A stretch of DNA of 64,000 nucleotides from Pseudaeromonas paramecii (GTDB lineage Bacteria > Pseudomonadota > Gammaproteobacteria > Enterobacterales > Aeromonadaceae): assembly GCF_039540575.1 (NCBI RefSeq), contig NZ_BAABFC010000014.1, positions 124,001 through 188,000 of the forward strand. Reading direction: 5' to 3'. This document shows positions 7,916-16,200 of this stretch, in pieces. Within the stretch, counting starts at the first letter, position 1, and each line of letters opens with the position of its first letter. The translations under genes were made by a program, and so were the position numbers. The notes under the pieces were generated by a model. It made no database searches, had not been told where the DNA came from, and worked only from the letters and a program-made list of their open reading frames with translations.

Positions 7916-8847
7916 CCCTTGTAGACCTTGGGGTTGAACAGATCGCGCAGCCAGTCGCCCAGCAGATTGATCACCAGCACCAGCAGCACCAGGGCCACGC
8001 CGGGGAAGGCGGTGATCCACCAGGCACCGGAGAAGATGTAGTTGAAGCCGATGCTGATGAGGGAGCCCAGGGAGGGCTTGTCCACCGGCATGCCCAGCCC
8101 CAGGAAAGAGAGCGCCGCCTCGGACATGATGGCGTTGGCCACCTGCACCGTGGAGATCACCAGAATGGGTGACAGGCAGTTGGGCAGAATGTGGCGGAAC
8201 ATGATCCGCGGGGTGCGCAGCCCCATGACCCGCGCCGCCTCCACATACTCCTTCTTCTTCTCTGCCAGCACGGAGGCACGAATGGTCCGGGCGTACTGCG
8301 GCCACTCCGACACCCCTATGATGATCACCAGCATGAAGATGGCGTACCGGGAGTAGAACTCACCGCCCAGCGCCGCCTGGAAGATGGCCGAGACTATGAT
8401 GGCCACCATCATGGTGGAGAAGGAAAGCTGCACATCGGCAAAGCGCATCAGCAGGTTATCCACCCGCCCACCCAGGTAGCCGGCCAGCAGGCCGATGACG
8501 ATGCCCAGCACCAGCTGCAGCGCCACCGCAAACAGGCCTATGGTCAGGGAAACCCGTGAGCCATAGATGATGGTGCTGAAGATGTCCCGCCCCTGGTTGT
8601 CGGTACCCAGCCAGAAACGCTCATCCCCCCCGTCCAGCCAGCTGGGGGGCAACTCGGCATCCATGATGTCGTAGCCGGTGGCGTCATAGGGGTTGTGGGG
8701 CGCAATCCAGGGGGCCAGCAGGGCCAGCACCACATAAAAGACGAAGACGGCGAAACAGGCCATGGCCACCTTGTCTTTGAGGAAGTAGTACACCAAATCG
8801 GATTGGCGGAAACGAGCCCAGCGGCTCAGGGCAGCAGGTTGCGTCAT
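7912..8847 (-). CDS. Peptide-type ABC importer, inner-membrane permease (DppC/OppC family)
   Basis: About 311 residues from ATG 8847, which has AAGGAG eight bases upstream; the frame stays open further upstream but that part lacks homology. N-terminal OppC_N segment (FLKDKVAMACFAVFVFYV) then five to six helices and the EAA loop that contacts the ATPase, EYVEAARVMGLRTPRIMFRHILPN. Works with the DppB-type permease (3 bp away), the periplasmic binding protein and the double ATPase upstream to import peptides or similar solutes. Substrate unknown. Confidence 0.9.
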   Translation of the reverse strand: MTQPAALSRWARFRQSDLVYYFLKDKVAMACFAVFVFYVVLALLAPWIAPHNPYDATGYDIMDAELPPSWLDGGDERFWLGTDNQGRDIFSTIIYGSRVSLTIGLFAVALQLVLGIVIGLLAGYLGGRVDNLLMRFADVQLSFSTMMVAIIVSAIFQAALGGEFYSRYAIFMLVIIIGVSEWPQYARTIRASVLAEKKKEYVEAARVMGLRTPRIMFRHILPNCLSPILVISTVQVANAIMSEAALSFLGLGMPVDKPSLGSLISIGFNYIFSGAWWITAFPGVALVLLVLVINLLGDWLRDLFNPKVYKG

Positions 8848-8849
8848 GC

Positions 8850-9827
8850 TCAGGCTCCTTTGGCGGTCAGGTTGACGGTGGGGTTGATGAGACCATACAG
8901 CAGGTCCACCAGGGTGTTGGTCACCACGAAGATCAGGCCGACGAAGATGACGTAGGCGGTGATCAGCGGGGTATCCACCCGGTTGATGGCTTCCAGAAAC
9001 AGGAAGCCGGTCCCCGGCCACTGGAACACGGTTTCGGTGAGAATGGTGTAGGCCACCATGGTGCCCACCTGAACACCGCCGACGGTGATCACCGGCAGCA
9101 TGGTGTTTTTCAGGGCGTGACGATACAGCACCTGGTTCTTGTACAGCCCCTTGGCCCAGGCAAACTTGACGTATTCGGCGCTGAGCACTTCCAGCATCTC
9201 GGAACGCACCAGGCGGATAAACAGCGGCAACATGATGGAGGAAAGTGCCACGGACGGCAGCAACAGGTGCTTGAGACCATCCAGGGTAAACAGGCCGGAC
9301 TCCCAGCCCAGTAAGTTCAGGGTCTCACCCCGTCCGTAGGAGGGCAACCAGCCCAGCTGTACCGAGAAGACATACATCAAGAGGATGGCGGTGAGGAACA
9401 CGGGTACCGAGATGCCTATGATGCTGAAGCCCATGATGCATTTGGTCAGCCAGCTGCGGGGATGAATGGCGGAATAGACCCCCAGCGGGATGGACACTAG
9501 GACGATGATCAGGGTGGCGCCGAACACCAGCTCCAGGGTGGCCGGCAGCTTGGCCAGGATCACCTCCAGCGCCGGCTTCTTGAAGATGAAAGAACGTCCC
9601 CAGTCACCCTGAACGGCATTGCCCAAGAAGCGCTTGTATTTGACGAGGAAGGGATCGTTGAGTCCCAGTTGGTCACGCAGCGCCTCCCGCTGAGCCTCGG
9701 ACACCCCCTGTCCCACCATCTCCCGCAGCGGATCCCCCAGGTTATCCTGAATGGAGAACGCCACCAGACTGATGACAAACATGACAATGACGGCCTGATA
9801 GAGCCGTTTGACTAGAAATGTAAACAT
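8850..9827 (-). CDS. Peptide-type ABC importer, inner-membrane permease (DppB/OppB family)
   Basis: About 325 residues from ATG 9827 (MFTFLVKRLYQ), the typical DppB N-terminus; AAGGA lies ten bases upstream. Six helices and the EAA-type loop EYVKFAWAKGLYKNQVLYRHALKN are visible. Conserved DppB phrases include FIFKKPALEVILAKLPATLEL and TETVFQWPGTG. It heterodimerises with the following DppC-type permease. A 124-bp gap with several inverted repeats separates it from the binding-protein gene, which may set different expression levels for the two. Confidence 0.9.
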   Translation of the reverse strand: MFTFLVKRLYQAVIVMFVISLVAFSIQDNLGDPLREMVGQGVSEAQREALRDQLGLNDPFLVKYKRFLGNAVQGDWGRSFIFKKPALEVILAKLPATLELVFGATLIIVLVSIPLGVYSAIHPRSWLTKCIMGFSIIGISVPVFLTAILLMYVFSVQLGWLPSYGRGETLNLLGWESGLFTLDGLKHLLLPSVALSSIMLPLFIRLVRSEMLEVLSAEYVKFAWAKGLYKNQVLYRHALKNTMLPVITVGGVQVGTMVAYTILTETVFQWPGTGFLFLEAINRVDTPLITAYVIFVGLIFVVTNTLVDLLYGLINPTVNLTAKGA

Positions 9828-9850
9828 GAACGGATAGTCCTTGCTATCGC

Positions 9851-9948
9851 GGGGCCACCGGTTTGGCGGCCCCTTAACAATCGAACGTTCCGCCTTCACG
9901 AGGAAGCGCGGAACGTCCGGGTCTCACATCAGGCGATGGTTCGCCTGA
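9851..9948 (-). repeat. Three consecutive inverted repeats between binding-protein and permease genes
   Basis: Pairs: GGGGCC (9851-9856) with GGCCCC (9868-9873); ACGTTCCGC (9885-9893) with GCGGAACGT (9908-9916); TCAGGCGA (9929-9936) with TCGCCTGA (9941-9948). They fill the gap between the two genes. None is followed by a T-run. Such stem-loops commonly protect the 3' end of a binding-protein message and lower downstream expression. Confidence 0.6.
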
Positions 9949-9951
9949 GAC

Positions 9952-11505
9952 TTACTCGCTGACCTTGAGGTCACCGTAGTGGGGCAGATCCAGCGGGTTA
10001 ATGATCTCTTCTACACCCACGTTCTTCTTGGCACCCCAGGAGAGGTTCTGCCAGTGCAGGGGCACGAAGGCGGCATCGTCAGCCAGCAGCTGTTCGATCT
10101 GCTGCAGCATGGCGGTGCGCTTGGCCACATCCACTTCCACGTTGGAGGCTTCTACCAGCTTGTCCACTTCCGGGTTGGAGTAGTTGCCGCAGTTGTACTG
10201 ACCCTTGCCGGTGTCGGCGTTGGGGGTCATGACCAGGTATTCGAAGTAGTTGCCGGAGTCCTGGGTATCGGACTGCCAACCGATCAGCTGCATGTCGCTG
10301 GCGCACTTCTCAAATTCCGGCCAGTACTGGGCCTTGGGCATGGTCTTGAGTTCAACCTTGATGTTGATCTTGGCCAGCATGGCCGCCACCGCCTGAGCCA
10401 CCTTGGCATCGTTGATGTAGCGGTTGTTGGTGGAGATCATGGTGACCTTGAAGCCCTTCTCGTAGCCGGCTTCCTTCATCAGCGCCTTGGCCTTGTCCAG
10501 GTCATAGGTCGGCGCCAGGCTGTCCACGTGGCCCAGGTAACCCGTCGGGCTCATCTGGCCAGCCGGAGTGGCGAAGCCCTTCATGATCTTGTCCACGATA
10601 CCCACCTGGTTCACGGCATAGTTCACCGCCTGGCGAACCCGCTTGTCCTTGAAGGCCGGTTGGGTGTTCTGGTTCATTTCGAACATGACGATACGGTCGC
10701 TGGTGGCGGTCACCAGCTTGGTGTTGGCACCCTTGCTCACGCGAGCCTGATCGTTAGGCGCCACCGGAGCAATCATGTCCACGTCGCCGGACAACAGGGC
10801 GGCCACCCGGGTGGCGTCTTCCTTGATGGGCACCAGCTTGAAGTTATCCACGTTGCCGGTCTGCTTGTCCCAGTAATCGGCAAAACGGGTCATCTCCAGC
10901 TTCACACCCTGTTCACGGGTGACCACCTTGAAGGGGCCGGTACCGGAAACGTGGGTAGCGGCATAGGTGCCGGCGGCCTTGACGATCTCGGCCTTGTCCT
11001 TACCGTCTTCGGTGGTGCCGGTGTAGAACTTGGAATCCATCGGGAAGATGTAGGCGGCATTTTGCAGCACCAGCGGATAGGGCGCCTTGGCCACCAGATC
11101 CACGGTGAAGTCATCCACCTTCTTCATGCCTTCGTAGGCGGTGAACAGGCCCTTGAAGTCCTCGGACTTGAGGATACGCTCGTAGGTCCAGATCACGTCA
11201 TCGGCGGTGAAGGGGTTGCCGGAATGGAACTTCACGCCCTTGCGCAGGTGGAAACGGGTCACGGTGGGGCTCAGTTGCTCCCATGACTCCGCCAGACGGC
11301 CTTCCACCTTCATGTTCTTGTCGAAGCGAACCAGCGGGTCGAACGACATGTGGGCAAACTGCAGGATACCGCCAGAGAGCTGCTCGTAAACGTCCAGCGA
11401 CTCGGGGTCGGCATCCAGAGCCACGGTCAGATTAACGGCCATGGCGTTGGCACACAGGCCGGCGGCCAGCAGTGCATAGGCGATCTTGTTCAGTCCTTTT
11501 TTCAT
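9952..11505 (-). CDS. Periplasmic peptide-type substrate-binding protein (SBP family 5)
   Basis: 517 residues. A signal peptide (about 1-23, ending ANAMA) is followed by the family 5 fold: LTVALDADPESLD, the hallmark HLRKGVKFHSGNPFTADDV, and SGTGPFKV. It captures solute in the periplasm and delivers it to the permease pair encoded downstream. A disulfide pair may be formed by the two Cys near residues 404 and 442. The peptide specificity is assumed from the family; heme, nickel and oligosaccharide binders share this fold. It follows the ATPase gene by 41 bp. Confidence 0.9.
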   Translation of the reverse strand: MKKGLNKIAYALLAAGLCANAMAVNLTVALDADPESLDVYEQLSGGILQFAHMSFDPLVRFDKNMKVEGRLAESWEQLSPTVTRFHLRKGVKFHSGNPFTADDVIWTYERILKSEDFKGLFTAYEGMKKVDDFTVDLVAKAPYPLVLQNAAYIFPMDSKFYTGTTEDGKDKAEIVKAAGTYAATHVSGTGPFKVVTREQGVKLEMTRFADYWDKQTGNVDNFKLVPIKEDATRVAALLSGDVDMIAPVAPNDQARVSKGANTKLVTATSDRIVMFEMNQNTQPAFKDKRVRQAVNYAVNQVGIVDKIMKGFATPAGQMSPTGYLGHVDSLAPTYDLDKAKALMKEAGYEKGFKVTMISTNNRYINDAKVAQAVAAMLAKINIKVELKTMPKAQYWPEFEKCASDMQLIGWQSDTQDSGNYFEYLVMTPNADTGKGQYNCGNYSNPEVDKLVEASNVEVDVAKRTAMLQQIEQLLADDAAFVPLHWQNLSWGAKKNVGVEEIINPLDLPHYGDLKVSE

Positions 11506-11546
11506 CCTATCTACTCCGTTTTACGTTTGTTGTTAGAAGCCTGGGC

Positions 11547-13268
11547 TCAACCGGCGATCTGCAATCCTTCGCGGCTCATGCCCTTGAATTCCGGCATCAG
11601 CGAAATCAGCTTGCGGCTGTATTCGTGCTGCGGGTCGGTAAACAGCTGCTCGGTGGGGGCCACCTCCAGCAGGGTACCGTGCTGCATCACGCCGATCCGG
11701 TCACACATCTGGCGGATCACCGGCAGATCGTGACTGATGAACAGCATGGTCAGCTTCAGCTCATCCTGCAGATCCTTGAGCAGGTTGAGGATCTGCGCCT
11801 GCACCGACACATCCAGGGCGGAGGTGGGTTCGTCGCAGATCAAAAAGCGCGGTCGGGTGGCCAGGGCGCGGGCGATGGAGATCCGCTGGCGCTGGCCGCC
11901 GGAGAATTCGTGGGGATACTTGAAGCCCGCCTGGCTGCCCAACCCCACATGCTCCAGCAGATCACCGACGATCTGGCGGATCTGCTGCTCACTGTCCGCC
12001 AGCTGATGGAAGCGAATGGGCTCGGCGATGATGTCCGCCACCTTCATCCGCGGATTCATGGAGGAGTAAGGGTTCTGGAACACCATCTGCATCTGGCGAC
12101 GCAGCGGACGACGCTCCTTCTCGCTCTTGAGGGCGGTCATGTCGATCCCCTCAAACACCACCCGCCCCTCGTTGGGCGGATAGAGGCCGGCGATGACCCG
12201 GGCTATGGTGGACTTACCGGAACCCGACTCCCCCACCAGGCCGAAGGTTTCCCCTTCGTGGATCTCGAAGCTGACGTGGTTGTTGGCCTGCACATACTTG
12301 CGCCGGGCGGCAAACAGGGAGTCCTTGGTGGTGAAGCGCAGGCTGACATCCTCGACCCGCAGCAGGGCGCCTTCATACTGGCGCTCGCTCATGGCTTGGC
12401 CCAGCCAGTGATTCTTCAGATCCAGGCCGTGGCTCTCACCCGCCTCTTCTATGTAGGAGACCAGCGGAAAGCGCACCAGCTTGACGTCGGAGCGCGGCAC
12501 GGCGGCGATGAGGCTCTGGGTATAGGGGTGGTTGGGCTTGCCCAGCACCTGTTCCGTGCTGCCGATCTCCACCAGGTCGCCACGGTACATGACCGCCACC
12601 CGATCGGTGACGTTGGACACCACGCCCATGTCATGGGTCACCAGCATGCAACCCACCTGACGGTCTTTGCACAGGCCGCGGATGAGCTCCAGGATCTGAT
12701 CCTGAATGGAGACGTCCAGCGCCGTGGTAGGTTCATCGGCGATGATGAGATCGGGGTCGCCGGACAGGGCGATGGCGATGACCACCCGCTGGCGCATGCC
12801 GCCGGAGAACTGGTGCGGGTACTGCTTGATGCGCAGCTCCGGCTGGGGGATCCCCACCGCCGCCATCAGGGACAAGGCCTTCTCGAACGCCTGCTCGGCC
12901 GTGGCATCTGTGTTGGCCAGAATGGTTTCCACCAACTGCTGCTCCACGGTGAACAGCGGGTTCAGGGAGGTCATGGGATCCTGAAAGATGAAGCCGATGC
13001 GGGAGCCCCGCACGGCACGCATCTGCTCCCGGGTCAGACCGGAGATCTTCTCGCCATTGAGAAAGACATCGCCACGGGCGATGCGGCCCGGCGGGCTAAG
13101 CAGGTCGATGATGGCGTTGCCGATGGTGGACTTGCCGGCACCGGACTCCCCGACGACCCCGAGGATCTCCCCCTTTTCGATGGTGAAAGAGAGATCCTTT
13201 ACCGCGGCCATCACGCCTCGACGGGAGGGGTATTCGATCCGCAGGTTCCTGACTTCAAGCAACGACAT
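11547..13268 (-). CDS. Double ATPase of a peptide-type ABC importer (DppD-DppF fusion)
   Basis: 573 residues holding two complete ABC ATPase domains. The first (about 1-260) has Walker A GESGAGKST, signature FSGGMRQR and Walker B LIIADEPTTALD. The second (about 300-560) has GESGSGKST, FSGGQRQR and LICDEPTSALD. Normally these are two separate proteins (DppD and DppF); here they are one chain. It powers the permeases encoded two genes downstream. Unusually for this transporter class the ATPase gene comes first in the operon, ahead of the binding protein. A long upstream leader region (13269-13490) precedes it. Confidence 0.9.
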   Translation of the reverse strand: MSLLEVRNLRIEYPSRRGVMAAVKDLSFTIEKGEILGVVGESGAGKSTIGNAIIDLLSPPGRIARGDVFLNGEKISGLTREQMRAVRGSRIGFIFQDPMTSLNPLFTVEQQLVETILANTDATAEQAFEKALSLMAAVGIPQPELRIKQYPHQFSGGMRQRVVIAIALSGDPDLIIADEPTTALDVSIQDQILELIRGLCKDRQVGCMLVTHDMGVVSNVTDRVAVMYRGDLVEIGSTEQVLGKPNHPYTQSLIAAVPRSDVKLVRFPLVSYIEEAGESHGLDLKNHWLGQAMSERQYEGALLRVEDVSLRFTTKDSLFAARRKYVQANNHVSFEIHEGETFGLVGESGSGKSTIARVIAGLYPPNEGRVVFEGIDMTALKSEKERRPLRRQMQMVFQNPYSSMNPRMKVADIIAEPIRFHQLADSEQQIRQIVGDLLEHVGLGSQAGFKYPHEFSGGQRQRISIARALATRPRFLICDEPTSALDVSVQAQILNLLKDLQDELKLTMLFISHDLPVIRQMCDRIGVMQHGTLLEVAPTEQLFTDPQHEYSRKLISLMPEFKGMSREGLQIAG

Positions 13269-13693
13269 TGATTAACCTCTGCAGGGCGGTCGCCCTGTGT
13301 TTTTCTTTTACCCGAACCAACTGCTCGCAGAGCAATTGACGCTTTTTTCGCCCGTTCGTAGAGACAAACGGGCTAACGTTATTACGTTTAAAATGCGGTG
13401 TAAATCGGCATAACCCAGCCCATCATGCGGTCATTTGACCCGAAGGCAACAAGCAACAGCATGACATACGACATTAGCCAAACTTGTCTGGGATATTATA
13501 TTAACTAATGACCAGATCAGCAGAACATGCGTTCGTTAGCTCACCAATTAGGCAGAGGTTTATCGTTTATTTACATTTGAGACCACAAGGGGGGCAAACT
13601 GAATCCCATTCTGCCATCTTTGCAATCTGACACATCTTCCACTGCTAAAATCGACCTGCTTAGCATGACTCTCTCGAGTCAGGAGCCAAAACT
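13269..13693. other. 425-bp intergenic region upstream of the ABC importer operon
   Basis: AT-rich compared with its neighbours and without a supported gene. It holds a consensus -10 (TATAAT at 13500-13495 on the minus strand, no clear -35) that would give a leader of about 220 bases for the ATPase gene. Within that leader lie a 7-bp hairpin GCCCGTT/AACGGGC (13350-13356 and 13367-13373) and a small TGCTC/GAGCA hairpin near 13322-13334. The end of pgpA lies at the right edge; no T-rich terminator was seen for pgpA. Confidence 0.5.
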
Positions 13694-14176
13694 CTAATGC
13701 AAGCCCCAGGCCAATCCTTGCATGACCAACCAGGCCATGGCCCCGGCCAGCAGATCATCCACCATGATGCCCAGCCCCCCCTTCACCCGCCGATCCAACC
13801 AGCCGATGGGCCAGGGTTTGAGGATGTCGAACAGACGAAAGAGCAAGAAACCGGCCAGCAGCCAGAACCAACCCGCCGGTGCCGCTATCATGGTGATGCC
13901 ATAGCCCATGAACTCGTCCCAGACGATGCCACCATGATCTTCCTGGCCGATGGCATCGGTGGCGGATTGGCAAATCCAGACCCCGGCCACCGACCCTATC
14001 AAGAGTAGGCCAAGATAGGCCCACAGGGGCCAATCGCTCACCAGGTAGTAACAAGGCACGGCTGCCAGGGTGCCAAAGGTGCCGGGCGCCACCGGCGACA
14101 GCCCGGAGCCGAAGCCGGTAGCCAGCCAGTGCAGCGGATTGCGCCAGTTCAGGCGCTTGAGTTCAGGTTTGATCAT
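13694..14176 (-). CDS. pgpA: Phosphatidylglycerophosphatase A
   Basis: 160 residues, family length. An inner-membrane enzyme that removes phosphate from phosphatidylglycerophosphate to make phosphatidylglycerol. Conserved PgpA features are GFGSGLSPVAPGTFGTL, the acidic IVWDEFMGY and the C-terminal MVDDLLAGAMAW, with several hydrophobic helices between. The start ATG overlaps the thiL stop (ATGA), and GGAGGC lies just upstream. Last gene of the nrdR-rib-nusB-thiL-pgpA run, the same order as in Escherichia coli. Confidence 0.94.
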   Translation of the reverse strand: MIKPELKRLNWRNPLHWLATGFGSGLSPVAPGTFGTLAAVPCYYLVSDWPLWAYLGLLLIGSVAGVWICQSATDAIGQEDHGGIVWDEFMGYGITMIAAPAGWFWLLAGFLLFRLFDILKPWPIGWLDRRVKGGLGIMVDDLLAGAMAWLVMQGLAWGLH

Positions 14177-15138
14177 GGTGCCTCCTTGAAGTGATCCCAG
14201 CCTTGCCAGTGAGGTGCCACCGGCTGCCCACTGTGCTGCCAGCGCAGCTCGCCGGCTCGCTCCGTGATACGCCCTATGAGGGTGACAGGGCAAGCCAGCC
14301 GGGCCGCCAGGGCCTGTATCGCCGCCGCCTGCTGGGGCGGCGCGCTAAAGCACAGCTCATAGTCATCGCCGCCGGCCAAGGCCAGGGCCCAGGCCTCCTC
14401 CGGCGGCAAGGCCCCCAGGGGCGCCGGCAGCGGGATTTGCTCCAGCGCCACCTCGGCCCCCACCCCGGAGGCGGCCAGCAGATGGCGCAGATCCGAGGCC
14501 AGGCCGTCGGACAAGTCCAGCGCCGCGCTGGCCAAGCCCCGCAGCCCCTCCCCCAGGGCCAGCCGCGGCTGCGGCCACTCCAGAGCCCGGCGCAGCGGCG
14601 CCAGTATCTCGGCGGACAACGATCGTTTGCCCAACAGATGTTGCAGGGCCAGCGCCGCCCCCCCCAGGGCACCGCTGACATAGAGATCATCGCCCGGGCT
14701 CGCCCCGGATCGTCGCAGGGCACCCTCTTGGGGCACAGTGCCCTGAATGGTGACAGTGATGGACAGGGGTCCTCGGGTCATGTCGCCCCCTATCAGCTCC
14801 ACCTGATGCTCATCGGCCAAGGCCAGAAAGCCCTCGGCAAAGGCCGCCACCCAGGCCTCGTCCACCACCGGCAATGTCAGGGCCAGGGAGGCCCAGCGGG
14901 CGGTGGCCCCCATGGCGGCCAGATCCGACAGATTCACCGCCAGGGCCTTGTGTCCCAGAGCCCGGGGATCCACCTCGGCAAAGAAATGCACCCCGCTCAC
15001 CAGGGTGTCGGTACTCACCGCCAGCAGCTCGCCGGCCGGCACCGCCAGCAGGGCACAGTCATCCCCCGAGCCCAACACCACATCGTCACGCCGCGGCGGT
15101 CGCTGGAAGTAGCGGCGGATCAGCTCAAATTCACCCAT
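14173..15138 (-). CDS. thiL: Thiamine-monophosphate kinase
   Basis: About 321 residues. It phosphorylates thiamine monophosphate to thiamine diphosphate, the active cofactor. MGEFELIRRYF at the N-terminus, GSGDDCALL (metal and ATP site) and LIGGDMTRGPLSI are typical of ThiL in the PurM-like ATPase fold. Two adjacent ATG codons exist (15141 and 15138); the second sits at the better distance from AAGGAG. A terminator-like hairpin lies between nusB and thiL, so part of the message may stop there. A run of eight C (14658-14665) lies in the coding sequence. Its product feeds Dxs, encoded elsewhere in the window, which needs thiamine diphosphate. Confidence 0.94.
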   Translation of the reverse strand: MGEFELIRRYFQRPPRRDDVVLGSGDDCALLAVPAGELLAVSTDTLVSGVHFFAEVDPRALGHKALAVNLSDLAAMGATARWASLALTLPVVDEAWVAAFAEGFLALADEHQVELIGGDMTRGPLSITVTIQGTVPQEGALRRSGASPGDDLYVSGALGGAALALQHLLGKRSLSAEILAPLRRALEWPQPRLALGEGLRGLASAALDLSDGLASDLRHLLAASGVGAEVALEQIPLPAPLGALPPEEAWALALAGGDDYELCFSAPPQQAAAIQALAARLACPVTLIGRITERAGELRWQHSGQPVAPHWQGWDHFKEAP

Positions 15139-15165
15139 CATTGACTCCTTGTGGCCCCCATAAGC

Positions 15166-15190
15166 AAAAAGCCAGCGAAATGCTGGCTTT
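15166..15190 (-). terminator. Terminator-like hairpin between nusB and thiL
   Basis: On the minus strand AAAGCCAGC, loop ATTTC, GCTGGCTTT, ending in five T. A perfect 9-bp stem in the 73-bp gap after nusB. It may end or attenuate transcription before thiL-pgpA. Confidence 0.75.
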
Positions 15191-15211
15191 GCAGGCTTGG
15201 AGACGGTGATC

Positions 15212-15625
15212 TCACGCCTTGTTCTGGGCCCGAACCACCTTGTCCAGCACACCGTTGACAAACTTGTGGCTGTCTTCGGCGGCGAAGGACTTGGCCAGTT
15301 CGATGGCTTCGTTGATCACCACCTTGTAGGGCACATCCTGGCGGAATTGCAGCTCAAAGGTCGCCAGACGCAGTATGGCCTTGTCCACCAGATCCAGATC
15401 CTCGAGCTTGCGGGACAGATGCGGTGCAAAGGTGGCATCCAGGGTGGAGGCATTGTTGGCCACTCCCAGCAGCAACTCGTTGAAGTAGGCCACGTCCGTG
15501 CCCTTCATGTCGTTGTCCAGCTTGAACTGCTCGACAATATCCCCCACGTTGTCCTGGGTGACCTGCCACTGGTAGATGGCCTGGGTGGCGAAGAAGCGGG
15601 CGCGACGGCGCTCTGCAGGTTTCAA
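15212..15625 (-). CDS. nusB: Transcription antitermination factor NusB
   Basis: 137 residues, all-helical NusB fold. N-terminal MKPAERRRARFFATQAIYQWQ (an Arg-rich RNA-binding helix) and the C-terminal DVPYKVVINEAIELAKSF are family hallmarks. With NusE (S10) it binds boxA RNA to prevent early termination in rRNA operons. The start codon is TTG with AGGAG seven bases upstream; no ATG is available nearby. It follows ribH by 15 bp, the usual order. Confidence 0.95.
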   Translation of the reverse strand: MKPAERRRARFFATQAIYQWQVTQDNVGDIVEQFKLDNDMKGTDVAYFNELLLGVANNASTLDATFAPHLSRKLEDLDLVDKAILRLATFELQFRQDVPYKVVINEAIELAKSFAAEDSHKFVNGVLDKVVRAQNKA

Positions 15626-15640
15626 TGTCGTTCTCCTAAC

Positions 15641-16111
15641 TTACACGTCCAGTTGCTTGAGGACGTTGATCATTTCCAGCGCGCTCAGTGCAGCCTCTGC
15701 ACCCTTGTTACCCGCCTTGGTACCAGCACGCTCGATGGCTTGTTCAATGTTTTCTGTGGTCAGCACGCCGAAGGCGACCGGCACCTCGTGCTCCAGCATC
15801 ACCTGGGCCATGCCCTTGCTGCTTTCGTTGGCCACCAGATCGAAGTGGTAGGTGCCACCGCGGATGACACAACCCAGGGCGATGACGGCATCGAACTGAC
15901 CGCTCTTGGCCAGCTTCTTCACCGCCAGAGGGATTTCCACGGCACCCGGCACCCGCACCAGGGTGAGGTTGTCGTCATTCACCTGACCCTGACGCTTGAG
16001 CACATCCAGGGCACCGGACAACAGGTTTTCATTGATGAAGCTGTTGAAACGGGCCACCACGATGGCGATGCGCGCGTCGGGCGCGGCCATGTTTCCTTCG
16101 ATTACCTTCAT
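15641..16111 (-). CDS. ribH: 6,7-dimethyl-8-ribityllumazine synthase
   Basis: 156 residues. Joins 5-amino-6-ribitylaminouracil with 3,4-dihydroxy-2-butanone 4-phosphate, the step before riboflavin synthase. Conserved segments: IVVARFNSFINE, VPGAVEIPL, GCVIRGGTYHFD (substrate loop with catalytic His) and GVLTTENIEQA. Usually assembles as a hollow icosahedral shell. It lies 89 bp after ribBA, whose first domain supplies one of its substrates. Confidence 0.96.
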   Translation of the reverse strand: MKVIEGNMAAPDARIAIVVARFNSFINENLLSGALDVLKRQGQVNDDNLTLVRVPGAVEIPLAVKKLAKSGQFDAVIALGCVIRGGTYHFDLVANESSKGMAQVMLEHEVPVAFGVLTTENIEQAIERAGTKAGNKGAEAALSALEMINVLKQLDV

Positions 16112-16200
16112 GGCTCTTCCTCAGTCTGCCGGGATAAAAGTGCGCGTAGTCTAGCACAACCGGGCGTTGACAACAGCCTGCCGCCCGGTTACTGCCCCGC

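Noticed and set aside
13350..13373. A terminator between pgpA and the ABC importer operon.
   Set aside because: The hairpin is followed by A, not T, on the minus strand, and lies in the probable leader of the importer operon.
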